5,697 nt of DNA from Acidobacteriota bacterium (lineage in GTDB: Bacteria > Acidobacteriota > Terriglobia > Acidiferrales > UBA7541): positions 1 through 5,697 of the forward strand of contig PMOP01000230.1 in assembly GCA_003161495.1 (NCBI GenBank), written 5' to 3'. Under the pieces are notes generated by a model. It was not told the DNA's origin and searched no databases. It saw nothing but the letters and a program-made list of their open reading frames with translations. How positions within the stretch are numbered: position 1 is the first letter of the stretch; every line of letters starts with the position of its first letter. A program made the translations under genes and the position numbers. This document shows, piece by piece, positions 1-4,972 of this stretch.

Positions 1-417
1 GGCGATGGAGATCTCTCCGCCGGCATTTCCGCCGCGGTCATCGGCACCGGGGTGCACGTGGTGATGGGCATCGGCGGGGCTCCCGAAGGCGTGCTGACCG
101 CGGCCGCGCTGCGCTGCTTGAACGGAGAAATCCTGGCGCGCTTGGTGGTCGCCAAGCCCGAACATGAAGAGCGCCTCGCCAAGATGGGAATCCAGGACGG
201 CAAACGCATCTATCGCACCGAGGACCTTGCGCCCGGCAAGAAAATTATTTTCGCGTGTACCGGCGTGACGGACGGAAACCTTCTGCGCGGCGTGCGATTC
301 TTTGGCGAAGGCATTCGCACGCAGTCGCTCGTAGTCACCCTCGACGAACGCCAGGTGCGCTTCGTCGACACGGTGACCCTCGATAAGCGCCCTGACGTAA
401 AAGTGCGTTTCGCGTAA
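1..417 (+). CDS. glpX: Class II fructose-1,6-bisphosphatase, C-terminal part (5' end outside window)
   Basis: The frame is open from base 1 to a TAA at 415-417, giving 138 residues. The family is usually about 320-340 residues, so more than half of the gene lies to the left. Visible GlpX hallmarks are a DGD triplet at residues 2-4 of the fragment, GIGGAPEGV at about 24-32 followed by [10 protein letters not shown], and [12 protein letters not shown] further on. Class II FBPases are metal-dependent cytoplasmic enzymes that hydrolyse fructose-1,6-bisphosphate to fructose-6-phosphate in gluconeogenesis; that role is known from the family. The GTG at 52 is internal and is not the start, because the conserved DGD motif lies upstream of it. 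The reading frame looks intact. The next gene starts 43 bp downstream on the same strand, so read-through is possible, although that gene has a promoter-like element of its own. Confidence 0.93.
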   Translation, partial: GDGDLSAGISAAVIGTGVHVVMGIGGAPEGVLTAAALRCLNGEILARLVVAKPEHEERLAKMGIQDGKRIYRTEDLAPGKKIIFACTGVTDGNLLRGVRFFGEGIRTQSLVVTLDERQVRFVDTVTLDKRPDVKVRFA

Positions 418-423
418 TATAAT
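418..423 (+). promoter_or_regulatory. Candidate -10 element (TATAAT) for the downstream secreted-protein gene
   Basis: A perfect TATAAT starts on the base after the glpX stop codon and lies 37 bp before the GTG at 461, which would give a leader of about 30 nt. The best -35 resemblance is CTGACG at 392-397, but its 20-bp spacer is longer than ideal. The -10 match is strong and the -35 match is poor, so this is only a candidate. Confidence 0.4.
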
Positions 424-460
424 AAGAAGAATACTCCCCTGGTTTTTTGCGGAGGCTCGT

Positions 461-1252
461 GTGGGTTGCCGAACATTTGGCTGCTGCGCGGTGTTTCTTC
501 TTGTCACCTTGTCGCCTTCCGCGAACCTCTTCGCACAGGGCGTGTGCGATCAGGGGAACGGCCCTCTTAACTCCGCGCAGCCTTCCGGGATCACGCCCGC
601 TGAAATCATTCAAAAATTTTCCGCGAAAGAAGCCGTCTTCAAAACGGCGCGGGAACGCTACGGGTACACCCTGAACGTAACCGTGCAAACTCTGGACAAT
701 TACGGCCGAGTGGATGGGGAGTACCAGCAGATTTCGGAGGTCGCGCTGAATGACGCTGGAAAGCGCGTGGAAAGGACAACCTTCGCTCCGCAGAACACTC
801 TGCGCAGATTGTCACTCTCGCAAGACGATCTCGACGACATCCACGACCGCCTGCCTTTTGCGCTCACCACCGAAGAATTGCCGTACTTTTCCGTTTCGTT
901 TGCCGGACGGCAACACGTCGATCAGCTGGACACGTACGTGTTTGATGTGTCCCCCAAAAACGTGAAAAAAGAAAAGAAGCTCTTCGAGGGCCGCGTCTGG
1001 GTGGACGATCAGGACTTCATGATCGTGAAAACTTGCGGAAAACCCCGGGAAGATGAAAACGCCGGCTCCAAAAAGAAAAATGCCGTGGTCAATCTCGCGC
1101 CACTCTTTGTGACCTACCGGGAACAGTTTGAAGGCCAGTTCTGGTTTCCGACCTACTCGCGCGCCGATGAGCTGCTGCGTTTTCCCCAAAATTTTGTCCA
1201 CGTGCGCGAAGTCGTAAAATTCTCCAACTACAAACCTCTTGCCGCGAAGTAA
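461..1252 (+). CDS. Secreted protein of unknown function, outer-membrane-lipoprotein-sorting-like type
   Basis: The protein has 263 residues. I chose the GTG start at 461 because GGAGG (451-455) lies 5 nt upstream and because this start opens a signal peptide: an uncharged hydrophobic run at about residues 7-18, then SANLFAQG with likely cleavage near residue 25. The mature part should therefore act in the periplasm or outside the cell. No catalytic motif is evident. The C-terminal half has a motif series at about 175-255: FEGRVWVDDQDFMIVK, FVTYREQFEGQFWFPTYSRADE, then VHVREVVKFSNYK. This pattern of a strand-rich domain with 'WVD..D..I' and 'FWFP' resembles hypothetical proteins of Acidobacteria that are often labelled LolA-like or lipoprotein-sorting-like. 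The resemblance is from memory and function is not established. A lysine-rich stretch (KKEKK, then KKK near 204-206) looks like a surface loop. There is no lipobox, so it is unlikely to be a lipoprotein. Confidence 0.8.
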   Translation: MGCRTFGCCAVFLLVTLSPSANLFAQGVCDQGNGPLNSAQPSGITPAEIIQKFSAKEAVFKTARERYGYTLNVTVQTLDNYGRVDGEYQQISEVALNDAGKRVERTTFAPQNTLRRLSLSQDDLDDIHDRLPFALTTEELPYFSVSFAGRQHVDQLDTYVFDVSPKNVKKEKKLFEGRVWVDDQDFMIVKTCGKPREDENAGSKKKNAVVNLAPLFVTYREQFEGQFWFPTYSRADELLRFPQNFVHVREVVKFSNYKPLAAK

Positions 1253-1273
1253 GCTTGTGCATGTTCCGCAGGG

Positions 1274-1347
1274 AGTGGCGCATGCTTTAGCTTGCGGGGT
1301 TTAGCGATTTCTCAGCCAAAACCCCGCAAGCTAAAGCATGCGCCACT
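1274..1347. repeat. REPIN-like element 1: perfect 29-bp inverted repeat
   Basis: The arms at 1274-1302 and 1319-1347 are exact reverse complements around a 16-nt spacer. Each arm begins AGTGGCGC and carries its own small imperfect palindrome (GCATGCTTTAGCTTGC, one T-T mismatch), then GGGGTTT. A palindromic unit preceded by GTGG or GTAG, with two units in inverted orientation, is the layout of REP doublets (REPINs). A diverged copy of the same design occurs at 4804-4875. The element fills the gap between the secreted-protein gene and the acetyltransferase and ends 17 bp before the latter's ATG. In RNA it could form a very stable hairpin that ends or blocks read-through transcription, but it lacks an adjoining T-run. 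Confidence 0.8.
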
Positions 1348-1364
1348 TGGCGTAAACTATCATC

Positions 1365-1952
1365 ATGACCGCTCTGCGCGAACTGCGGACTGCACGCCTG
1401 CTCCTTCGCTCCCTTGAGCTCGAAGACGTTCCCGCCCTGGTGCGTCTCGCCGGAGCAAACGAAATCGCCGCCACGACTCTGAATATTCCTCACCCCTACA
1501 CGGACGGCGATGCCCGGACCTTCCTCTCCAAAACAAACGAGGATTTTCACGAGGGGCGCTCGGTCACTTTTGCCATTTCGATTTCGCCGGGCCGCGAACT
1601 CTGCGGCGCGGTCGGGCTGAACATCGCGGAAGCGCACAGGCGCGCGGAACTCGGCTACTGGATTGGCGTGCCATTTTGGGGGAAAGGATTTGCCACGGAG
1701 GCAGCAGGCGCGTTGGTCGCCTTCGGCTTTGAAACTCTGCGCCTGCACAGAATCTACGCGCATTATTTTTCCGGAAACACCGCGTCGCAGCGCGTGCTCG
1801 AAAAAATTGGGATGCGCCACGAGGGACGATACCGCCAGCACATTCAAAAATGGGGCCGGATAATTGACGTGGAGAATTACGGACTGCTGGCGGAAGAATT
1901 TCGAGCCGGCGAGCCCGCTCGCCGGAGCGATGCTTCTCGCGAAGGCGAGTGA
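1365..1952 (+). CDS. GNAT-family N-acetyltransferase, RimJ/RimL type
   Basis: The protein has 195 residues. Family features appear in order: the N-terminal TARLLLRSLELEDVPAL strand-helix (about 9-25); IPHPYT (41-46); ELGYWIGVPFWGKGFATEA (about 95-113), which contains the acetyl-CoA pyrophosphate-binding loop; and the helix NTASQRVLEKIGM (138-150) followed by RHEGRYRQHIQKWG, typical of the RimJ/RimL subgroup. Such enzymes move an acetyl group from acetyl-CoA to an amine, often a protein N-terminus but also antibiotics or small amines, so the substrate here is unknown. The ATG at 1365 places the N-terminal motif where expected, but no clear Shine-Dalgarno sequence precedes it. The last 16 or so residues (from R180, rich in R, E, A and S) lie outside the fold and are encoded by palindromic DNA. 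They may be a repeat-derived extension. The stop lies just before a strong hairpin. Confidence 0.88.
   Translation: MTALRELRTARLLLRSLELEDVPALVRLAGANEIAATTLNIPHPYTDGDARTFLSKTNEDFHEGRSVTFAISISPGRELCGAVGLNIAEAHRRAELGYWIGVPFWGKGFATEAAGALVAFGFETLRLHRIYAHYFSGNTASQRVLEKIGMRHEGRYRQHIQKWGRIIDVENYGLLAEEFRAGEPARRSDASREGE
1906..1949. repeat. GC-rich tandem palindromes inside the 3' end of the acetyltransferase gene
   Basis: Two hairpin-forming units lie almost side by side. The first has perfect 9-bp arms CCGGCGAGC (1906-1914) and GCTCGCCGG (1917-1925) with a 2-nt gap. The second has 5-bp arms CTCGC (1936-1940) and GCGAG (1945-1949) around GAAG. They end one base before the TGA and encode most of the unusual C-terminal tail. 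They could be remnants of a dispersed palindromic repeat that has become coding sequence; that origin is inferred. Confidence 0.55.
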
Positions 1953-1958
1953 AAACGT

Positions 1959-1998
1959 AACGGCGCGAACTCCCCGGAAAGAAAGAGTTCGCGCCGTT
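1959..1998. terminator. Strong hairpin between convergent genes, probable bidirectional terminator
   Basis: A perfect 14-bp inverted repeat, AACGGCGCGAACTC (1959-1972) and GAGTTCGCGCCGTT (1985-1998), surrounds a 12-nt loop. It sits 6 bp after the acetyltransferase stop and 27 bp past the stop of the convergent regulator gene. For plus-strand transcripts the only T-run (TTTTTT, 2013-2018) is 14 nt beyond the stem. For minus-strand transcripts a short TTTT follows within 3-4 nt. The position and stem strength support termination or 3'-end protection in both directions, though neither side has the textbook U-tract. Confidence 0.65.
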
Positions 1999-2025
1999 CT
2001 GTAGGGACGCTCGTTTTTTAGCCGA

Positions 2026-2703
2026 CTACCGGTGGCCCATCGCTGCTGGGTGCATCCGACGCGTCAGTTGCTCCACTCGAGTCACCTGGGGCGGTGCTAA
2101 GGGACGCACCATCCCATTGCCGCTCGAGACGTGGTCGCTGATCGCGGCCAGACGCTTCAGAATCGATTGCCACTGTTCCCAGTCGAGCTGCCGTAGGAAC
2201 GGCCGCAACCCCTGGATGAATGGATCTTCCAGGAGAGCTTCGCCGTTCGTTTCCGGGACGAAGAAGCGGTTCAAGCCGACGCCAAGCGCTTCGGAAATCT
2301 TCTCGAGCGTTCCGAGGCTGGGCGTCATCTGGCCGCTTTCGATCCGGGACAGGTACGATCGGGATACGCGCGAGCGCGCCTGGAGCTGGCTCTGCGTCAT
2401 CCCGCGCGATTCGCGCAACTGCCGGATGCGTTGACCAATATTCTCCACCGTCTCGCGGTTCGGCCACTTCTCGAAGAGCTGCCGGTCATCGCCTGGAAGC
2501 TCCTGCGGCTCGGGAGGAGGAATTAGAAATTCCACCTTGGGCGGCAGCAAGCGCACGCAACGTCGGCAGTTCCCCGTGCGGGTGCGATACTGCACGAGCC
2601 CGCAGGTCTTGCAACGGATCACTTCGCGATCCAGGTCAATATCCACGGCAACCTTGTTTCCGTTTGTTGCGTTCATTGCATTCGTGCTGTTTTGTTCCGA
2701 CAC
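2026..2703 (-). CDS. XRE-family transcriptional regulator with N-terminal zinc ribbon
   Basis: I place the start at the GTG at 2703, giving 225 residues. GAGGAG lies 6 nt upstream, and a longer in-frame version starting at 2826 would include the promoter candidate within its codons. A four-cysteine ribbon CxxC-x11-CxxC (C31, C34, C46, C49) probably binds one zinc ion. A proline-rich linker follows (about 54-70). A Cro/C1-type helix-turn-helix occupies about 89-149: IGQRIRQLRESRGMTQSQL, then SRVSRSYLSRIESGQMTPS with the typical recognition helix, then LEKISEALGVGLNRFF. The C-terminal part (about 155-192, PFIQGLRPFLRQLDWEQW) is predicted helical and may mediate dimerisation or effector sensing. 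It presumably binds DNA in the cytoplasm as a dimer. The target and signal are unknown, and no operon partner is evident because it converges on the acetyltransferase and lies downstream of the BON-protein gene. Confidence 0.88.
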   Translation of the reverse strand: MSEQNSTNAMNATNGNKVAVDIDLDREVIRCKTCGLVQYRTRTGNCRRCVRLLPPKVEFLIPPPEPQELPGDDRQLFEKWPNRETVENIGQRIRQLRESRGMTQSQLQARSRVSRSYLSRIESGQMTPSLGTLEKISEALGVGLNRFFVPETNGEALLEDPFIQGLRPFLRQLDWEQWQSILKRLAAISDHVSSGNGMVRPLAPPQVTRVEQLTRRMHPAAMGHR

Positions 2704-2709
2704 CGGGCA

Positions 2710-2715
2710 CTCCTC
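2710..2715 (-). promoter_or_regulatory. Ribosome binding site fixing the GTG start of the XRE regulator
   Basis: Read on the minus strand, GAGGAG is followed by a 6-nt spacer and GTG (2703-2701). This is a near-ideal Shine-Dalgarno arrangement. The upstream in-frame ATG at 2826 has no comparable site nearby, so the longer version should be discounted. Confidence 0.75.
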
Positions 2716-2784
2716 GCAGACTATTCCGGCATGCGGATGAGAGGGACTTCGTACGTGGGGAAGGCAGCAGCTGGCGCGACCGAC

Positions 2785-2813
2785 ATCATGGGGGTATCCG
2801 CTTCCGGTGTCAA
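2785..2813 (-). promoter_or_regulatory. Sigma-70-type promoter candidate for the XRE regulator
   Basis: On the minus strand a perfect TTGACA (2813-2808) is followed by a 17-bp spacer and CATGAT (2790-2785), which matches TATAAT at four of six positions. Transcription would begin near 2778, leaving a leader of about 75 nt before the GTG at 2703. The DNA just upstream of the -35 is AT-rich (an A-run and AATTA stretches), as expected of a promoter region. Confidence 0.55.
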
Positions 2814-2984
2814 GTATTTTTTTCATACTCTGATAATTAAATCGGTAAACTGTGGAAATCCATTAGCCGCAATTTCGACTTTGGATCACGGAAGGGGGGT
2901 GCTTACCCAAGAACTTCAAATCTGATATCTAAAAGTATGCTAAAAATACCGGGCAGAACCCAATTAAACGCAGCGTTGCACGTT

Positions 2985-3018
2985 TTGGCCGCGGAGCCCT
3001 TCAAAAAGGGGGGGCCAA
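2985..3018 (-). other. Imperfect hairpin downstream of the BON-protein gene
   Basis: An outer stem TTGGCC (2985-2990) with GGCCAA (3013-3018) encloses an inner stem CCCTT (2997-3001) with AAGGG (3006-3010). The internal loop is asymmetric, and there is a run of seven G at 3008-3014. It starts 47 bp after the BON gene stop on the minus strand. No T-run follows on that strand, so it is not a textbook terminator, but it could stabilise or end the transcript. Confidence 0.35.
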
Positions 3019-3065
3019 TACATTCACGCGCGGCGTTCGCCGAAATAAAATCGCGAATTTCGCCT

Positions 3066-3911
3066 TCAAGACTGCGTTTCGTCTGTCACAGCGAGGCTGT
3101 TTACGACTTTGCGGACGCCTTCGACGGATTCAGCCGTCTTTTCCGCCAACATTTTTTCCGCTCGGGAAGCCACGTTGCCGCTCAGGGTGACCGTTCCGCT
3201 GTCCGCGCGAATTTGCACGGACTTCAGTGAAATGGCCTTCGTCGAATACAATTCAAACTCGACGCGATGCGCCAGTTTATCGTCCACGCTTTCCGGATTG
3301 GTATCCGCATTCGCGGCGCTCAGATTATCCGTCACGCCCAGCACCCCGGCAACTTGCCACGCGGTATGCTCGGCCTGATTCTTCTGCGCCGGTGTCTCTA
3401 CCGTTCCGCTCAGGGTCACCATCCGATTTTTTACATCCGTTGAAATGTGTTTCTCGCGCAGATCGGCATTTTGAAACAGGTCCGCGCTGACCAGCGTTTT
3501 AATCTCCAGGTCCGCTACTCGCTCGCTGAGACCCTGGGTTTCAGGATTGCGCGCCGTCGAAGGATTGATGGCCAGATTGTTGTGCACTTCCTTGACGCTT
3601 GAAGTATCCAGCGCAATCGCGCCGGCCACGGCCTTGATTTGTTCCGTTGGCACCTGGCCATCCAGGGTAACTTCCGCGCGGCTGGTTTCGACTTTGATGT
3701 CAAAGGGAGATACGTTCTTGGAAAGCAGCAGCGCGGTTCTCACCCGGGAAGTTGTCGTCGCGTCTTGCGTCGATTCCTGCACGAAGTGGAATGCGTTCTG
3801 CACCGAGGCGTTTCTCGTAAAAATAAAATATGCGGCCCCTACTAAAACGATTACAAGGATCAGCGCGGTAAACAGCCTGCCAGATCCTCTTTGAGCAGTT
3901 TCGGAATTCAT
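3066..3911 (-). CDS. Membrane-anchored protein with three BON domains
   Basis: The protein has 281 residues from the ATG at 3911, which is preceded by GAGGAG (3925-3920) at 8 nt; longer in-frame versions lack such support. The N-terminus has one hydrophobic segment (about 12-31, LFTALILVIVLVGAAYFIF) preceded by R8 and R12 and followed by R33, so it is probably a signal anchor with the rest in the periplasm. Three BON-like repeats follow at about 52-116, 130-200 and 210-277. Each has an amphipathic helix, a strand ending in 'VTL(D/S)G.V', and a helix then 'V..V.N.L'. The second and third are the closest to consensus (VTLSGTVETPAQKNQAE, VTLSGNVASRAEKMLAE). BON domains, known from OsmY and secretins, are thought to bind phospholipid or contact membranes, and are often linked to osmotic or envelope stress. 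That role here is inferred. The gene is divergent from the HD-hydrolase gene. Confidence 0.85.
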   Translation of the reverse strand: MNSETAQRGSGRLFTALILVIVLVGAAYFIFTRNASVQNAFHFVQESTQDATTTSRVRTALLLSKNVSPFDIKVETSRAEVTLDGQVPTEQIKAVAGAIALDTSSVKEVHNNLAINPSTARNPETQGLSERVADLEIKTLVSADLFQNADLREKHISTDVKNRMVTLSGTVETPAQKNQAEHTAWQVAGVLGVTDNLSAANADTNPESVDDKLAHRVEFELYSTKAISLKSVQIRADSGTVTLSGNVASRAEKMLAEKTAESVEGVRKVVNSLAVTDETQS

Positions 3912-4201
3912 CACGACTTCTCCTCGTGCGCTCCATTTTTTCTTGCGCACTCCAAGTAGCATATAGGATAGAGGCAATGCGGCCGGGGGGCTGTACACAT
4001 CAGAACACTTTTGAATATTGGCGAGACGTTTCTTTGGAAGTACTGAGCGCCAGCTATTTGCGCAAGTCCATGCGCAATCTGAGGTTAGGACCGGAATGAC
4101 GCCATTCGGGGCGAATGCATCGCTTTTAATTATCGTCCCGGCAGGAAAGCAAAGGTTGCGGTATCCTTGCCGGTGAACATTTCGTGACTCGGGAGAAAGC
4201 C
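3912..4201. other. Divergent intergenic region, 290 bp, with several inverted repeats
   Basis: This spacer must hold the promoters of both the BON gene (minus) and the HD gene (plus). I see no full sigma-70 promoter. A TTTAAT at 4125-4130 is the best plus-strand -10 candidate but has no good -35. Inverted repeats present are TTGCGCA/TGCGCAA (4058-4064 and 4071-4077), the overlapping pair GAATG/CATTC and CATTCG/CGAATG (4094-4117), and a nested imperfect hairpin at 4138-4173. The HD-gene ribosome site GGGAG is at 4191-4195. No gene is apparent. Confidence 0.5.
3920..3950 (-). promoter_or_regulatory. Ribosome binding site with adjoining leader hairpin of the BON gene
   Basis: On the minus strand GTGCGC (3950-3945), a 13-nt A-rich loop and GCGCAC (3931-3926) form a perfect 6-bp stem. 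Its last base directly adjoins the Shine-Dalgarno GAGGAG (3925-3920), which is 8 nt from the ATG. A stem flush against the ribosome site could affect translation initiation. The structure is seen in the sequence; a regulatory role is inferred. Confidence 0.45.
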
Positions 4202-4798
4202 ATGCCAAATAGAAATGACGCCTGGGCTCTGCTGTGCGAATACACGCAAAATGAAAGTTTGCGCAAACACGCGCTGGCGGTCGAGGCCTGTGTGCGCGCC
4301 TACGCGCGAAAGTCCGGCGCCGAGGAGGAACTCTGGGGCCTCACCGCCCTCTTGCACGACTTCGACTACGAACGCTGGCCCAACGATGCGCACAGCGCCA
4401 CGGAAGAACATCCCGCGGGCGGATCGGCAATCCTGCGCGAGCGCGGTTACCCCGAAGAAATGATTCGCGCCATCGTTACGCACGCCGACTACTGCAATGT
4501 GCCGCGCGAGACTCTCCTCGAACACACTCTGTTCGCATGCGACGAACTCGCCGGCTTCCTCACCGCCTGCTCCCTCGTCAAGCCCGGGAAAAGCATCTTT
4601 GAAGTCGAGCCCGATTCGGTGAAACGTAAACTCAAGGACAAAGCCTTCGCGCGCGGCGTAAATCGCGACGATGTGCGCAAAGGCGCGGAAGAACTGGGCA
4701 TCCCCATCGAAGAGCACGTCGCTTTCTGCATAGCCGCCATGCGCGAAGCCGCCGACACTCTAGGCTTGCGCGGAAACCACGCGGCCAGCGCCTCCTGA
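4202..4798 (+). CDS. Predicted HD-superfamily phosphohydrolase
   Basis: The protein has 198 residues from the ATG at 4202, supported by GGGAG (4191-4195) 6 nt upstream; an in-frame GTG at 4184 lies before that ribosome site and is less likely. The HD-domain ligands appear in order: H23 (LRKHALAVE), H52-D53 (ALLHDFDYERWP), H94 (IVTHADY) and D114 (FACDELAGF), with H70 between them as a possible extra ligand. The C-terminal third (SVKRKLKDKAFARGVNRDDV, about 139-158) matches my recollection of the small uncharacterised 'predicted hydrolase, HD superfamily' group (COG2316-like). Such proteins bind divalent metal and are expected to hydrolyse phosphate esters or nucleotides in the cytoplasm; no substrate is known to me. 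The motif set is complete, so it should be active. It is divergent from the BON gene and followed by a REP-like element. Confidence 0.87.
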   Translation: MPNRNDAWALLCEYTQNESLRKHALAVEACVRAYARKSGAEEELWGLTALLHDFDYERWPNDAHSATEEHPAGGSAILRERGYPEEMIRAIVTHADYCNVPRETLLEHTLFACDELAGFLTACSLVKPGKSIFEVEPDSVKRKLKDKAFARGVNRDDVRKGAEELGIPIEEHVAFCIAAMREAADTLGLRGNHAASAS

Positions 4799-4803
4799 GT
4801 TTA

Positions 4804-4875
4804 AGTAGCGCGGGCTTCAGCCTGCGGGTTTTGAATATCTCTAGCTCAAAACCACAGGCTGAAGCGCGCGCCACT
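4804..4875. repeat. REPIN-like element 2: imperfect inverted repeat related to element 1
   Basis: The left arm at 4804-4832 and the right arm at 4848-4875 are reverse complements apart from three mismatches and one single-base gap, around a 15-nt spacer. The left arm starts A-GTAG and continues CGCGGGCTTCAGCCTGCG, which folds into a hairpin of its own. GTAG followed by a short palindrome is the classical REP signature. The left arm matches the left arm of element 1 at 23 of 29 positions, and both spacers share a TCTC..AGC..AAAACC-like right half, so the two elements appear to be diverged copies of one doublet. It starts 5 bp after the HD-gene stop and may act as a transcript end before ispG. 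Confidence 0.75.
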
Positions 4876-4925
4876 GCACATCACTCCCGTCTGCCGCTTT
4901 CGGCAACCCCCGGATCAGCGTTATT

Positions 4926-4953
4926 TTGAAGACAGGCGCAGCCCTGTTATCAT
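4926..4953 (+). promoter_or_regulatory. Sigma-70-type promoter candidate for ispG
   Basis: TTGAAG (4926-4931), a 16-bp spacer and TATCAT (4948-4953) match the -35 consensus at four positions and the -10 consensus at five. Transcription would start near 4960, only about 13 nt before the ATG at 4973. That fits the lack of any visible Shine-Dalgarno sequence there. Confidence 0.5.
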
Positions 4954-4972
4954 TAAGCTCGCAAATAAAAAC

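Larger units (their letters stand above)
2704..3065. other. Intergenic region, 362 bp, between the XRE regulator and the BON-protein gene
   Basis: The stretch is visibly more AT-rich than the flanking genes between about 2810 and 2980. It holds the XRE ribosome binding site and promoter candidate on the minus strand, plus an imperfect hairpin at 2985-3018. I see no credible gene in it. Short open frames on the plus strand lack ribosome binding sites and recognisable protein features. Confidence 0.6.

Noticed and set aside
812..1201. 129-residue open frame on the minus strand
   Set aside because: It is antisense to the secreted-protein gene, which has a signal peptide and ribosome site in the opposite direction.
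1274..1347. Insertion sequence or CRISPR interpretation of the inverted repeat
   Set aside because: The 16-nt interior cannot hold a transposase, there are only two arms in inverted rather than direct orientation, and no target-site duplication is evident.
1287..1847. 186-residue open frame on the minus strand
   Set aside because: It is antisense to the GNAT acetyltransferase, whose motifs are unmistakable, and runs through the palindromic repeat.
2220..2840. 206-residue open frame on the plus strand
   Set aside because: It is antisense to the XRE regulator; composition is arginine- and serine-rich without domains, typical of a shadow frame.
2997..3018. Intrinsic terminator for the BON gene
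   Set aside because: The hairpin is not followed by a T-run on the minus strand; it is kept only as an imperfect hairpin.
2937..3230. 97-residue open frame starting in the intergenic region
   Set aside because: It lacks a ribosome site, shows no family resemblance, and its second half is antisense to the third BON domain.
3177..3420. Short direct repeats such as CCGCTCAGGGT
   Set aside because: They encode the recurring VTLSG motif of neighbouring BON domains and reflect protein repeats, not a DNA element.
4130..4717. 195-residue open frame on the minus strand
   Set aside because: It overlaps the HD-hydrolase gene, which has the full set of metal ligands and a good ribosome site. The minus frame is a GC-rich shadow.
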